From assembly GCF_014217875.1 (NCBI RefSeq), contig NZ_CP059060.1:1054001-1118000 (forward strand): a DNA stretch of 64,000 nt, written 5' to 3'. This DNA comes from Synechococcus sp. LTW-R. Its GTDB lineage: Bacteria > Cyanobacteriota > Cyanobacteriia > PCC-6307 > Cyanobiaceae. Below, one piece after another: positions 1-9,046 of this stretch. The translations under genes were made by a program, and so were the position numbers. The notes under the pieces were generated by a model. That model ran no database searches. It had not been told where the DNA came from and worked only from the letters and a program-made list of their open reading frames with translations. Each line of letters begins with the position of its first letter. Position 1 is the first letter of the stretch.

Positions 1-1277
1 GCGGCCTGAGCCTGCAGACCTTCAAAGTTGGGCCGGACTATCTCGACCCGCAGCTGCTCTCGCTCGCCAGTGGCCGGGCCTGCCGCAACCTCGACGCCCT
101 GCTCTGCGGAGGGCCCTGGCTGCAGCGGTCATTCCAGCGCCATGGCGCCCAGGCCGATCTCTGCCTCGTGGAAGGAGTGATGGGCCTCTTCGATGGCAAA
201 GGCCCCTCAACCGAGGGGAGCTCGGCCCATGTGGCTTCGCTGTTGCAGCTACCTATCGTCCTGGTGGTGGAGGCAAGCCGGCAGGCCGGGTCCTTGGCCG
301 CCCTGGTGCGCGGCTTCCGGGACCACGATCCAAGCCTGACCATCGCTGGCGTGGTGCTCAATGGGGTGGGCAGTCCACGCCATGAGGCGCTGCTGCGGGA
401 GGCCCTGGCCTCGATCGCGATGCCGGTACTGGGAGCCCTGCCGAGGCACACCAGCCTGGAGCTGCCCTCGCGGCACCTAGGGCTCCTGCCGGCCCATGAA
501 CTCGAGGATGTCCAACTGCGCCTGGAGGCCTGGGCGACGCTCGCCGAAGCGCATCTGGATCTCGATCAGCTGTGGCCTTTGCTCAGCGCGCCAGCCCCGG
601 GTGAAGCCGCGCCAGCACCAGCCGCACCGGCGAACGACCCTGTCCCGGTGGCCCTCGCCAGCGACGCCGCCTTCCACTTCCGCTACCCCGAGGCGATCGA
701 GCTGCTCGAGCAGAACGGACTCATTGTCGAACCCTGGTCGCCGTTGGCCGATGAACCCCTACCCCAGGGGTGCCATGGTGTGATCCTCCCCGGCGGCTAT
801 CCGGAACTGCATGCGGACACCCTGACGGCGAGCTCCCGCAGCCTCGCCGCCCTGCGGCAGGCGCGGCAGATGGGCCTGCCGATCTACGCGGAATGCGGAG
901 GCTTACTGCTGCTGGGTAAGGGCCTAGAGGACCAGGACGGCGTCCTCCACCCCATGGCGGGCCTGCTGCCTTTTCAGGCACGGCGCGGAAGCCTGAGCTT
1001 GGGCTACCGCCAGGCCTCCCCCCGCTGCGATGGCTTGGTGGTGCGCCAAGGCGAGACGCTCTGGGGCCACGAGTTCCACCGCTGGCAGCTGGATCAAGGC
1101 AATACAGGCGAGGCGGCGCTCTGGGACCTGGAGGGCTGGGGGAGCCCCGCGCGATCCGAAGGGTGGGGCGATGGCCAGCTCCATGCCAGCTGGCTACACC
1201 TGCATTGGGGAGGCTGCCCCGCCATCCCCGAGCGCTTTGCCGCCTCGGCCCGTCTGGCCGCACCCCTTGGTCGCTGA
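1..1277 (+). CDS. cbiA: Cobyrinic acid a,c-diamide synthase (5' truncated by window)
   Basis: This enzyme amidates the a and c side chains of cobyrinic acid in cobalamin synthesis, using glutamine or ammonia and ATP. The reading frame is open from base 3, so the P-loop part lies outside the window. The visible part starts with the VGPDYLDPQ segment typical of the family. It continues with the dethiobiotin-synthetase-like domain (VEGVMGLFDG) and ends in a type-3 glutamine amidotransferase domain. That domain has the nucleophilic Cys in AECGG (codon 894-896), the ILPGGYPE segment and a C-terminal HLHW histidine motif. CobB of the aerobic pathway has the same fold; cbiA is preferred because cyanobacteria use the early-cobalt route. 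The next gene begins 6 nt downstream. Confidence 0.93.
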   Translation, partial: GLSLQTFKVGPDYLDPQLLSLASGRACRNLDALLCGGPWLQRSFQRHGAQADLCLVEGVMGLFDGKGPSTEGSSAHVASLLQLPIVLVVEASRQAGSLAALVRGFRDHDPSLTIAGVVLNGVGSPRHEALLREALASIAMPVLGALPRHTSLELPSRHLGLLPAHELEDVQLRLEAWATLAEAHLDLDQLWPLLSAPAPGEAAPAPAAPANDPVPVALASDAAFHFRYPEAIELLEQNGLIVEPWSPLADEPLPQGCHGVILPGGYPELHADTLTASSRSLAALRQARQMGLPIYAECGGLLLLGKGLEDQDGVLHPMAGLLPFQARRGSLSLGYRQASPRCDGLVVRQGETLWGHEFHRWQLDQGNTGEAALWDLEGWGSPARSEGWGDGQLHASWLHLHWGGCPAIPERFAASARLAAPLGR

Positions 1278-1283
1278 TTCCTG

Positions 1284-1886
1284 ATGGCCTCACTGCAGCT
1301 TTGGCTCCTGCGCCACGGCGCCACGGAATGGGCCGTCAATGGACGCCACACCGGCAGCACTGATCTCCCCCTGCTGCCCGAGGGCGAACGGGAAGCGCAG
1401 GCCCTAGCGCCGGTGCTCGCCCAACAGACCTTCGCGGCGGTCTTCAGCAGCCCCCTGCAGCGGGCCCGGCGCACCTGTGAGTTGGCTGGGCTGGGCGATC
1501 AAGCGCAGATCGAGCCGGGCCTGAAGGAATGGGACTACGGCGATTACGAGGGACTCACCACCCCCGAGATCCGCGCCCACGTCCCCGGTTGGAGCGTCTT
1601 CAGCCACCCCTGCCCCGGTGGCGAAAGCAGCGAACAAGTCCAGCAGCGCTGCGAGCGGGTGATTGCGCGCGCCAGCCAGGTCGCCAGTGCCGCCGACGGA
1701 GCGATCTGCCCGGTGGCGCTCTTCGCCCATGGCCACATCCTGCGCAGCCTGGCGGGCTGCTGGCTCGGGCGCGGCCCCGCCGGCGGAGCCCAGTTGGCAC
1801 TTGGCACAGGCAGCTTCTGCGTCCTGGGATACGAGCGGCAAAACCGTGCCCTAATCCACTGGAATGCACCGGTGATCCAGCCGTAG
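1284..1886 (+). CDS. Histidine phosphatase family protein
   Basis: A 200-residue member of the phosphoglycerate-mutase-like histidine phosphatases. The N-terminal RHG motif (LRHGATEW, residues about 9-16) carries the phosphate-accepting His. The second catalytic His lies in LFAHGHILR near residue 150, and an acidic residue in the LKEWDYGDYEG segment completes the site. The family includes CobC-type alpha-ribazole phosphatases, sugar phosphatases and phosphoglycerate mutases. Position 6 nt after cbiA would suit a CobC-like role, but the sequence also fits small sugar-phosphate phosphatases, so the substrate is left open. It is probably cotranscribed with cbiA. Confidence 0.85.
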   Translation: MASLQLWLLRHGATEWAVNGRHTGSTDLPLLPEGEREAQALAPVLAQQTFAAVFSSPLQRARRTCELAGLGDQAQIEPGLKEWDYGDYEGLTTPEIRAHVPGWSVFSHPCPGGESSEQVQQRCERVIARASQVASAADGAICPVALFAHGHILRSLAGCWLGRGPAGGAQLALGTGSFCVLGYERQNRALIHWNAPVIQP

Positions 1887-1941
1887 CCGAAAGCCCAAAC
1901 CCGTGCCACCTTGAAGACATCAGGCCTTCGCAGGGGGGTGG

Positions 1942-2361
1942 ATGGATAAGGGGGACCGGTCAGAGCGTCAGTCGGGAACACCAGGCTGGCTGATCGCCGA
2001 TACGCGGCCACTCAACCGTGGCAACCGCACCACGAAGGTGCGGCAATGGGTGCGCCAGGAGCAGCGCCACCCCAACCCAAGCGCGCTGCGCATCGAACGC
2101 TGGCAACTGCAGGTGCGGGGCCGTGTCCAGGGCGTCGGCTTCCGTGAAAGCTGCAGCCGGATGGCGAAGGACCTCAACCTGAGCGGCTGGGTCCGGAATT
2201 GCCCGGACGGATCCGTCGAGGTGCAGGCCGAAGGACAGCCCTATCAACTTACCGAATTGCGGCTCTGGTGCGAGCGCGGCCCCAGGGAGGCCGAGGTGCT
2301 GAGCGTGAGCCAAAGCCAACTCGCGCCCCTCAAGGAAGACTGGTTCGAAATTCGCCGCTAG
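1942..2361 (+). CDS. Acylphosphatase with N-terminal extension
   Basis: The C-terminal 90 residues form a standard acylphosphatase, which hydrolyses carboxyl-phosphate bonds. The signature RVQGVGFR provides the catalytic Arg and the phosphate loop, and GWVRNCPDGSVEV carries the catalytic Asn. The ATG at 1942 gives about 48 extra basic, low-complexity residues before the domain. GTG codons at 2038 and 2050 lie in frame closer to the domain and are reasonable alternative starts. The stop codon touches the ATG of the following membrane protein, which suggests translational coupling. Confidence 0.85.
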   Translation: MDKGDRSERQSGTPGWLIADTRPLNRGNRTTKVRQWVRQEQRHPNPSALRIERWQLQVRGRVQGVGFRESCSRMAKDLNLSGWVRNCPDGSVEVQAEGQPYQLTELRLWCERGPREAEVLSVSQSQLAPLKEDWFEIRR

Positions 2362-3048
2362 ATGACCAACGGGACCCTCTGGGCCGAATTGCTGGCCTAC
2401 GGCAGTGGGATCGCCCTCAGCCCCCTCCACATCGGCCTCTTGCTGTTGCTGCTGCTGGGGCCCAACCCCCTGCGGCGCGGGGGACTCTTGGTGATGGGCT
2501 GGATGCTCACCGTGAGCGCCATGCTGGTGCTGCTTCTGACCGTGGGCCATGGCCTGCTGCTGACCATGGAGAAAGGCAGCAGCCACCGCACCGGCCTTGA
2601 CCTGCTCGCGGCGGGTGTCCTCCTGGCCCTGGGTCTCAAGGAACTGCTGGACCGAAGGGAAGAGGGCGAAGAAGCCCCGGGCTGGACCCGTCAGCTCGAT
2701 CGTTTGTGTGCCATGCCCTTGCCCCTGCTGCTGGGGGTGAGCTCGGCCCTCGAGGTGGTCAGCCCCGATGACCTCTTCCTGTTTGCCAAGACCGCCTCTG
2801 CGCTCTTGGCTGCAGGACTGACCCGTCTGCAGGAGACGCTCTACACCGGGGCGTTCACCCTGGCGAGCAGCACCGCCTTGCTGTTGCCCTTCCTCGCGGT
2901 GTTGATCGGCCGTGAGCAGGTGCTGCCTCTGCTGGAGCGGGGCAAAACCCTGCTCTTCAACAAGGGGGACCTGCTGGTGGGCGGCCTGAGCCTGGTGCTC
3001 GCGGGCTACCTCGGCTGGCAGGGCATCGAAGGCCTGCAGCTCAGCTAG
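2362..3048 (+). CDS. GAP-family (SfLAP-like) integral membrane protein
   Basis: A polytopic inner-membrane protein of 228 residues with about six predicted transmembrane segments, starting directly after the acylphosphatase stop. The pattern matches the GAP/Sap superfamily: a conserved Pro in the first helix (SPLHIG), an R-GG-L loop, a central charged loop (KELLDRREEGEE) and a PDD-containing helix (VVSPDDLFLF). Mycobacterial members are linked to surface-lipid export. The cyanobacterial substrate is unknown, and export of a lipid or small molecule is only an inference. The 3' end overlaps the convergent helicase gene by 8 nt. Confidence 0.75.
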   Translation: MTNGTLWAELLAYGSGIALSPLHIGLLLLLLLGPNPLRRGGLLVMGWMLTVSAMLVLLLTVGHGLLLTMEKGSSHRTGLDLLAAGVLLALGLKELLDRREEGEEAPGWTRQLDRLCAMPLPLLLGVSSALEVVSPDDLFLFAKTASALLAAGLTRLQETLYTGAFTLASSTALLLPFLAVLIGREQVLPLLERGKTLLFNKGDLLVGGLSLVLAGYLGWQGIEGLQLS

Positions 3049-4501
3049 CGGGCTTCAACCAACGGCTCCAGCGCTCGCGCTCCTGGGCCGCGCCGCCACT
3101 GGCCAAACGGTTGTCGGCACTCAGCCAGACCGCTTGGGAGGCCCGGCTAACCGCCACGTAGACCAATTGACGCCGCAGGATGTCGTCGCTGGGCCAGAAG
3201 ACATCACCGGCGATGAAGACCTCGCCGAAGGTGCTGCCCTGGCTGCGGTGCACCGTCAACACCGCCGCGGGTCCCAGGGACGCAAAGGCATCGCGCACCA
3301 GGAAATAGCGGCGCCAGAGGCTGCGGCCCTGCTGCTTGCCCGCCTCCCGGGCCTGTAGACGCAGGGAGCGGAGCACCCCATCGAGGCTTTGGCGCCCGGC
3401 ACTGCCCACCGGCGGCAGCAGACGCAGGGTCAACCGGGTTTCGCCGGCCTCGACGTCGGCATTGAGGGTCTCGATCACCGTTGGGGTCAGGCCATCACCG
3501 ACGCCGACCCCAAAGTCCGCGAGATCGCATCGCTCGGGGGTGACATCACGGACCACCAGTTCGCGGTTCGAGCCCAGGAGCATGTCGGGCTCCTCGGCGG
3601 CCTCCTCCCCGGCCCGGCAGGCCGGGGCCATGACCGCCGAGCGGGTCATCAGCACCTCCCCCGGCAACACGGGCAGTTGATCGGCCATCTCACCGTGGAT
3701 GGCGCGGCGCGCCAGGGGGACCAACTGCTCGAGGGCCCGGTTCGTGTAGCAGAGAATCCTGGCGTGATCAGGGTTATCGAGCTCCGCACCCCGCTTGAGA
3801 GCCGCCTGGGCCGCCTCCAGCCATTGGGAACGTGGCAGGACCGCGACCTGTCCCTGGGGGTCTCGCACCAGGCCCAAGGCTGGCGGCTGACGGCAGGGGA
3901 GATCTCCGCTGCGCAAACCGGTGGCGAGCTGCAGGACTGGTCCCTGATGGCGCACCACCTCACTCAAGCTGGCGTTGACGGAGCGACCCATCGAAAACAC
4001 GGGGCTCTCGGGCTCCCCCACGGGGGGGAGCTGGGCGGGATCCCCGACAAAGACCAAGCGAGTCTTGAAGGGATGGGCGCAGCGCAGAGCAATCTCGAGG
4101 AGCGCGCTGTCGACCATCGAGGCCTCGTCGATCAGCACCAGGGAGAGGTTTTCGAGCGACCCCGCGGTCTGCTCGGTTTCCTCACAGCGCTCCAGATCCC
4201 CCTGACGTTTGAGCTTCAGCCGCAGCAGGCGATGGATCGTGCTCGGATACCAGGTGGGTTGAAGCCCCGCCCAGGCGAGCTGCTGACGCAAGACCCCGAC
4301 GGCCTTGTGGGTGGGGGCCACCACGGTCCAGCACCAATCCCGCTGCTCCACCAGGGCCAGCAGGTGACAGGAGAGGAAGGTCTTCCCGGTTCCAGCAAAA
4401 CCGCTGAGCACAAACGGGGTGCCGTCGTAAGGGGCCTTGAGCCACTGCTCAAACGCCTCGGCCGCCGCCGTTTGGCCGCTGGTCAGCCCCCCCTCAGCCA
4501 A
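3041..4501 (-). CDS. RecD-like ATP-dependent DNA helicase
   Basis: A 486-residue superfamily 1 helicase of the RecD/AAA_30 type. Walker A is GFAGTGKTF near residue 36 and Walker B is LIDEASMVD near residue 120. A Q-rich motif (VGDPAQLPPVG) and the C-terminal UvrD_C_2 motif (VLTVHRSQGSTF) follow. It lacks the RecBCD-binding regions, so it resembles stand-alone RecD2-like enzymes involved in repair or replication-fork processing. The start codon is TTG, overlapping the end of the upstream PAP2-like gene. The leftward genes folD, crtE and PAP2-like form a tight cluster with it. Confidence 0.88.
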   Translation of the reverse strand: MAEGGLTSGQTAAAEAFEQWLKAPYDGTPFVLSGFAGTGKTFLSCHLLALVEQRDWCWTVVAPTHKAVGVLRQQLAWAGLQPTWYPSTIHRLLRLKLKRQGDLERCEETEQTAGSLENLSLVLIDEASMVDSALLEIALRCAHPFKTRLVFVGDPAQLPPVGEPESPVFSMGRSVNASLSEVVRHQGPVLQLATGLRSGDLPCRQPPALGLVRDPQGQVAVLPRSQWLEAAQAALKRGAELDNPDHARILCYTNRALEQLVPLARRAIHGEMADQLPVLPGEVLMTRSAVMAPACRAGEEAAEEPDMLLGSNRELVVRDVTPERCDLADFGVGVGDGLTPTVIETLNADVEAGETRLTLRLLPPVGSAGRQSLDGVLRSLRLQAREAGKQQGRSLWRRYFLVRDAFASLGPAAVLTVHRSQGSTFGEVFIAGDVFWPSDDILRRQLVYVAVSRASQAVWLSADNRLASGGAAQERERWSRWLKPAS

Positions 4502-4982
4502 TCGCTATCAAGCCCCAGTGTTGGGCCAGGCTGAGCGGAGAGCCCACAAGCACCAGCCCCGGCAGGGAGACGAGCGGACCCATCAGGCTGCCGACAAGCA
4601 CCTCCAACGGCGTGTGACCCAGCTTTTCTTTAAGCGGGGTTTGCTCGTCTGAGGCCTCACTCAAGGCATTCACCCGGGCTGCCGTGAGGCCCGCGGAGTA
4701 GCGGACGTGGGAAGCGTCGTAGAGGACGACGAAACACATGGTCGCCGCCAGGGCAAAGAGTCCCGAATCAAACCCCTGCTGCCAGCCCAACGCGGCGGCC
4801 GTACCGGTCAGCAGAGCCGAATGGCTGGAGGGCATCCCACCGGTCTCGACGAGCACCTTCGGGTTCCAGCGGCGATGGACGACGAGCTCAATGACCAACT
4901 TGGAAAATTGGGCCGTGCCGCAGGCGGCGAGTCCCCACCACAGAGCCCCGTTGTCCAACAGAGCCACCAAGGGAGCACTCAT
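4494..4982 (-). CDS. Divergent PAP2 family membrane protein (DUF212)
   Basis: A 162-residue protein with about four hydrophobic segments and the conserved [10 protein letters not shown] motif near residue 50, a relic of the PAP2 phosphatase core. A second conserved segment is [11 protein letters not shown], and a [15 protein letters not shown] segment follows. The family (also known as YuiD-like) is widespread in cyanobacteria and plants; its substrate is not established. It overlaps crtE by 4 nt upstream and the helicase gene by 8 nt downstream. Coupling with crtE suggests, but does not show, a role with isoprenoid phosphates. Confidence 0.85.
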   Translation of the reverse strand: MSAPLVALLDNGALWWGLAACGTAQFSKLVIELVVHRRWNPKVLVETGGMPSSHSALLTGTAAALGWQQGFDSGLFALAATMCFVVLYDASHVRYSAGLTAARVNALSEASDEQTPLKEKLGHTPLEVLVGSLMGPLVSLPGLVLVGSPLSLAQHWGLIAIG

Positions 4983-5917
4983 CGATCGCGGCTGGTGATG
5001 TAGTCCGCCAGGGCCAGCAGGGGCGCCGCCGAGCTATTGGTGTTGAAGGGCTCGAGCGCCTGCTTGGCCTCGGCCACAAGAGCATCAGCACGCTGGCGGG
5101 ATTCCTCCAAACCCAGGAGCTTGGGATAGGTCGTCTTGTCCGCCGTCAGGTCTTTACCGGCGGTCTTGCCCAGCACCTCGCTGCTGGCGGTGACATCGAG
5201 GATGTCGTCGATGATCTGGAAGGCCAGGCCGATGCCGCGGGCGTAGGTGGTCAGGGCCGCCAGGAGCGCGTCGGAGGCGCCGGCAATCAAGGCGCCGGTC
5301 AGCACACAGGAGCGCAGCAAGGCACCGGTCTTGTGCAGGTGGATGTACTCGAGGGTCTCGAGGTCAACGTCCTTGCCTTCGCATTCCAGATCCACCACCT
5401 GGCCGCCCACCAGCCCGGGGGCACCGGAGGCCAAGGAGAGCTCACCGACCACCTTCAGCAACTGCTCGGCGGGAACGCCGGGGCTGCGCAGGGCGACCAT
5501 CTCAAAGGCCCGGGTCAGCAGGGCATCACCGGCGAGGATGGCGTTGGCCTCGCCATAGACCTTGTGGTTGGTGGGCATGCCACGGCGCAGGTCGTCGTTG
5601 TCCATGGCCGGCAGGTCGTCATGGATCAGCGACATGGTGTGGATCATCTCCAGCGCCACCGCGGTGGGCATCGCCAGGGCCGCATCACCGCCGGCGAGTT
5701 CACAGGCCGCTAGGCAGAGGATCGGCCGCAGGCGCTTGCCCCCCGCCAGAAGGGAGTAACGCATGGCCTCCCGCAGGCTCTCGGGACGCTCCGGTCCCAA
5801 GGAGCCATCGAGGGCCTGCTCCACCCGCTGCCGGGATGTCTCCAGGTAAGCGGCGAAATCAAAGTGGCCTGGCTCCCCCGTGGAGGTGCTGTCTGTCGTC
5901 GTCACCGCCGCGCTCAT
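4979..5917 (-). CDS. crtE: Geranylgeranyl diphosphate synthase
   Basis: A trans-prenyltransferase that condenses isopentenyl diphosphate with allylic diphosphates to make GGPP, the precursor of carotenoids and of the chlorophyll and tocopherol tails. The first aspartate-rich motif is [15 protein letters not shown] at residues about 100-114. The second is QIIDDILD near residue 240, and GGKRLRP lies near residue 60. Length (312 residues) is normal. The ATG at 5915-5917 is followed by an acidic, low-complexity leader of about 20 residues. It overlaps the PAP2-like gene by 4 nt, and folD lies 55 nt upstream in the same direction. Confidence 0.95.
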   Translation of the reverse strand: MSAAVTTTDSTSTGEPGHFDFAAYLETSRQRVEQALDGSLGPERPESLREAMRYSLLAGGKRLRPILCLAACELAGGDAALAMPTAVALEMIHTMSLIHDDLPAMDNDDLRRGMPTNHKVYGEANAILAGDALLTRAFEMVALRSPGVPAEQLLKVVGELSLASGAPGLVGGQVVDLECEGKDVDLETLEYIHLHKTGALLRSCVLTGALIAGASDALLAALTTYARGIGLAFQIIDDILDVTASSEVLGKTAGKDLTADKTTYPKLLGLEESRQRADALVAEAKQALEPFNTNSSAAPLLALADYITSRDR

Positions 5918-5972
5918 GGGAGATCTGGGCCCAGGGCCATCGCTCGGGCGGATTCTCTCAGGCCGCGCCCCG

Positions 5973-6869
5973 CTATGGGAGCAAATCCGCCAAGGGCTGA
6001 TCCAAACCGCAGCGTTGGCACCAGCTGGCCACGGTGTTCACCAGCAGCAGGGTCACGGTCATCGGACCGACACCGCCTGGCACCGGGCTGATGGCGCTGG
6101 CGATCGGCTCCACCTCTTCAAAGCGGACATCGCCGCACAACTTCGCCTTCTCACCCGGCTCACTCGGCAGGCGATGGATGCCGACATCCACCACAACGGC
6201 CCCGGGTTTGACGTGTTCCGCGCCAATCATCCGAGGGCGACCCGCCGCCACCACCAGGACATCGGCCTGGCGGGTGAGGGCCGCCAAGTCCTGGGTGCGG
6301 GAATGACCAATGCTCACCGTGGCATTCGCGGCCTGGAGCATCAAGGCCATGGGCTGGCCCACCAGGATGCTGCGGCCGACCACCACGGCCCGCTTGCCGG
6401 AGAGCTCGACGCCAGCGGCGTCCAGCAGCGCCATGACACCGGCGGGGGTGCAACTGCGGGGGCCGGGTTCGCCCTTCAACAGTCGGCCGAGATTCAGGGT
6501 GTGGAGCCCATCGGCGTCCTTCTCGGGGTCGATCGCCGCCAACAGCGGCCGCTCGTCCAACCCCGCCGGCAGGGGGAGCTGCAGCAAAATTCCATCGACA
6601 GCCGGATCGGCATTGAGCCGTTGAATCGTGCTCAACACCTCCGCTGCTGGGGTGTCTGCGGGCAGATGGGCCCCAAGGTTGGTGATGCCGATGCGGCTGC
6701 AGGCTTTCTCTTTATTGGCGACATAGACCCCACTGGCGGGGTCATCCCCCACCCGCAGCACGGCGAGGCCAGGGGGACGCCCCGCCTGGGCCATCCGTTC
6801 AGCCACAACCCGCTCAAGCCGCTCCTCCAACGCAGCAGCCAACTGACGACCGTCGAGACGCTGAGCCAT
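5973..6869 (-). CDS. folD: Bifunctional methylenetetrahydrofolate dehydrogenase/cyclohydrolase
   Basis: FolD interconverts 5,10-methylene-THF, methenyl-THF and 10-formyl-THF in one-carbon metabolism. Recognisable segments are [14 protein letters not shown] with the catalytic Lys, [13 protein letters not shown], and the nucleotide-binding motif [11 protein letters not shown] followed by NATVSIGHS. The C-terminal [16 protein letters not shown] is diagnostic. The start at 6869 gives 298 residues, the family norm. An in-frame ATG at 6899 would add ten residues unlike the family. It heads the leftward folD-crtE-PAP2-helicase cluster. Confidence 0.95.
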   Translation of the reverse strand: MAQRLDGRQLAAALEERLERVVAERMAQAGRPPGLAVLRVGDDPASGVYVANKEKACSRIGITNLGAHLPADTPAAEVLSTIQRLNADPAVDGILLQLPLPAGLDERPLLAAIDPEKDADGLHTLNLGRLLKGEPGPRSCTPAGVMALLDAAGVELSGKRAVVVGRSILVGQPMALMLQAANATVSIGHSRTQDLAALTRQADVLVVAAGRPRMIGAEHVKPGAVVVDVGIHRLPSEPGEKAKLCGDVRFEEVEPIASAISPVPGGVGPMTVTLLLVNTVASWCQRCGLDQPLADLLP

Positions 6870-6940
6870 GGCGAGGGGCGGGCAATCTCCTCTCAGCATG
6901 CAACGGCAGGGCTAGCGTGGGGACCTGTCATGCCCCCGCC

Positions 6941-9046
6941 GTGACTCGCCTGAGCACCGTGCACCAGCTCTGGCAACGGCTCCAGCGGCTCTGGAAACAA
7001 CTGTTGCGGCTGGAGATGCCGCGTCAGGTGCTCACCCCCTGGAAGCGCGGCGCCAGCACGGGGGTGGTCTTGATGGCCCTAGTGGTGGCCCTGGTCTCCA
7101 GCTGGCCCTGGTTGGTGGAGCCGAGCCTGCGGCCGGGAATTCCGGCTCCGTTTACGGCCAAGGCGCCGAAGGCCGCCACGGTGGTGGACTCCGATGCCCT
7201 CGAGCAACGGCGCTCCCAGCTGGGGGTACGGACCTATGTCCAGGTGGTCGATGAGCGCCAGAGCCAGGACCTCGAGGCGCGGCTGGATCGCCAACTCGAG
7301 GCCATCAGCCGCCTGGCGGCGAGTGATCAAGAGCAGGTCGCACCAATCGATATCGCCCCGGCGGAGCGTGCCTGGCTCAAGCGCTCCAGCCGCCGCCAGC
7401 TGCTGCGCTGGGAGGGTGAACTGCGCCAGGCGCAATCGCGCATGTTGCGCCAAGGGGTGGTCGGCAATGTGGCTCGCCAGCAGTTGGTGAAGGCGGCTCG
7501 CCATCAATTGGAAGGAATGCCCGAGCCGGAACTGGGCCTCGGCGCTCGCCTGATCGCCAATTCACTCCAGGGGCGCACCAACCTGCGCATCGACGCGGCC
7601 CTCAGTCAGCGGATGCTGGAGGAGCTCCTGACCCAACAGGGCATCCCCACCATCCAGGTGAGCAAGGGTGAACTGATTGCCCGGCAGGGGGAACCGATCA
7701 GCAAGCAGGCCTACGCGGTGCTGGATTACTTCGGCCTGGTAAACCGCCGGCCCCTGATTGGCGCCTGGTTGCTGCACTTCAGCGAAGCCTTGGCCGCCGC
7801 CAGCGTGATGGTGCTGCTGATCCGCAACCGCCGGGTCAGCCTCGAGCCCCGGCAGGCCCTGCTCGCCCTCGGCTTGCTGGCCCTGGTCCAAGGGCTGAAG
7901 CTCTGGCTCGGTGCCGCCGCAAGCCCCCTGGCCCTCTTGGTTCCGCCCACGTTGCTGCTCGCCCAAGGGCTGGGCACCACCGCTGGTCTGGCCTGGCTGG
8001 CGATGGCGAGCCTGCTTTGGCCGCTGCCCCTCTCGCCCTTTTTTGACCAGCGGATCCTGATCGCCGCGGCCGTGGCCGCGATCACCGCCGTCCTGGCGGA
8101 TCGCCAGCGCAACCGGGCTCAACTGCTGCAACTGGCCCTGCTCGTTCCCCTCGGAGCCCTGCTGGCGGAATGGCTCCTGCTGCAACTGGAGCTCTTCCGC
8201 GGTGTACGCGAGGGGGGCCTGCCGATTGGAGCGGACCTCACCGGTGAAGCGCTGGTGCTGGGGGGTCTGCTGCTGGGGGTCCTGCTGATCGGCCCCATGG
8301 TCGAGAGCTTTTTTGGTCTACTCACCCGCAGCCGCCTGATGGAGTTGGCGGATCTCGAGCGACCCCTGCTGCGGCGCCTGTCCTGCGAAGCGCCGGGCAC
8401 CTTTGAGCACACCCTGATGATCTGCGGCCTGGCGGAGGAGGGAGCCCGCTCCATCGGCGCCGATATCGACTTGACCCGCACCGGGGCGCTGTATCACGAC
8501 GTGGGCAAACTCCATGGCCCCCAGTGGTTCATCGAAAACCAGGAAGGGGGCGACAACCCCCACGACCAACTCGATGACCCTCAACTGAGTGCCGGGATCC
8601 TCCAGGCCCACGTGGATGAGGGGCTCAAGCTCGCGAAGCGCTACCGGCTGCCGAAACCCTTGGCGGACTTCATCCCGGAGCACCAGGGCACCTTGAAGAT
8701 GGGCTACTTCCTGCATGAAGCCCGCCGGCGCGACCCCAACATCCGCGAAGAGGACTTCCGCTACCGCGGCCCCACCCCCCGCAGCCGCGAAACGGCGGTC
8801 CTGATGCTGGCCGACGGTTGTGAAGCCGCCCTGCGCTCCCTGCCCCCTGACACCAGCGAGGCCCAAGCCCGTGATGTGGTGCGCAGCATCGTGGAAGCCC
8901 GCTGGCGCGACGGGCAACTCACAGGCAGTGGCCTGACCCCGGCAGAGTTGGAGCTATTGGTCCGCGCCTTTGTCCGGGTGTGGCGGCGGATGCGCCATCG
9001 CCGCATCCCCTATCCGATTCCCGCCCGCAAGAGTTTCAGCGCCTGA
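6941..9046 (+). CDS. 7TM-HD phosphodiesterase, PgpH/YqfF-like
   Basis: A 701-residue membrane protein with the 7TMR-HD architecture. An N-terminal transmembrane helix (about residues 38-56) is followed by an extracytoplasmic domain of about 200 residues, a bundle of about seven helices (roughly 280-470) and a cytoplasmic HD domain. HD residues are visible in FEHTLMI (near 488) and in LYHDVGK with His-Asp at 519-520. Further metal ligands lie in PEHQGT and in the AVLMLADGCEA segment. Members such as Listeria PgpH hydrolyse cyclic di-AMP, so turgor or osmotic second-messenger control is likely. GTG at 6941 is preferred; GTG at 6917 would add eight residues. The 3' end overlaps the next gene as TGATG. 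Confidence 0.88.
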   Translation: MTRLSTVHQLWQRLQRLWKQLLRLEMPRQVLTPWKRGASTGVVLMALVVALVSSWPWLVEPSLRPGIPAPFTAKAPKAATVVDSDALEQRRSQLGVRTYVQVVDERQSQDLEARLDRQLEAISRLAASDQEQVAPIDIAPAERAWLKRSSRRQLLRWEGELRQAQSRMLRQGVVGNVARQQLVKAARHQLEGMPEPELGLGARLIANSLQGRTNLRIDAALSQRMLEELLTQQGIPTIQVSKGELIARQGEPISKQAYAVLDYFGLVNRRPLIGAWLLHFSEALAAASVMVLLIRNRRVSLEPRQALLALGLLALVQGLKLWLGAAASPLALLVPPTLLLAQGLGTTAGLAWLAMASLLWPLPLSPFFDQRILIAAAVAAITAVLADRQRNRAQLLQLALLVPLGALLAEWLLLQLELFRGVREGGLPIGADLTGEALVLGGLLLGVLLIGPMVESFFGLLTRSRLMELADLERPLLRRLSCEAPGTFEHTLMICGLAEEGARSIGADIDLTRTGALYHDVGKLHGPQWFIENQEGGDNPHDQLDDPQLSAGILQAHVDEGLKLAKRYRLPKPLADFIPEHQGTLKMGYFLHEARRRDPNIREEDFRYRGPTPRSRETAVLMLADGCEAALRSLPPDTSEAQARDVVRSIVEARWRDGQLTGSGLTPAELELLVRAFVRVWRRMRHRRIPYPIPARKSFSA

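Noticed and set aside
3389-4534. 381-codon plus-strand frame opposite the helicase
   Set aside because: It lies antisense to a gene with all helicase motifs; long shadow frames are common in high-GC DNA.
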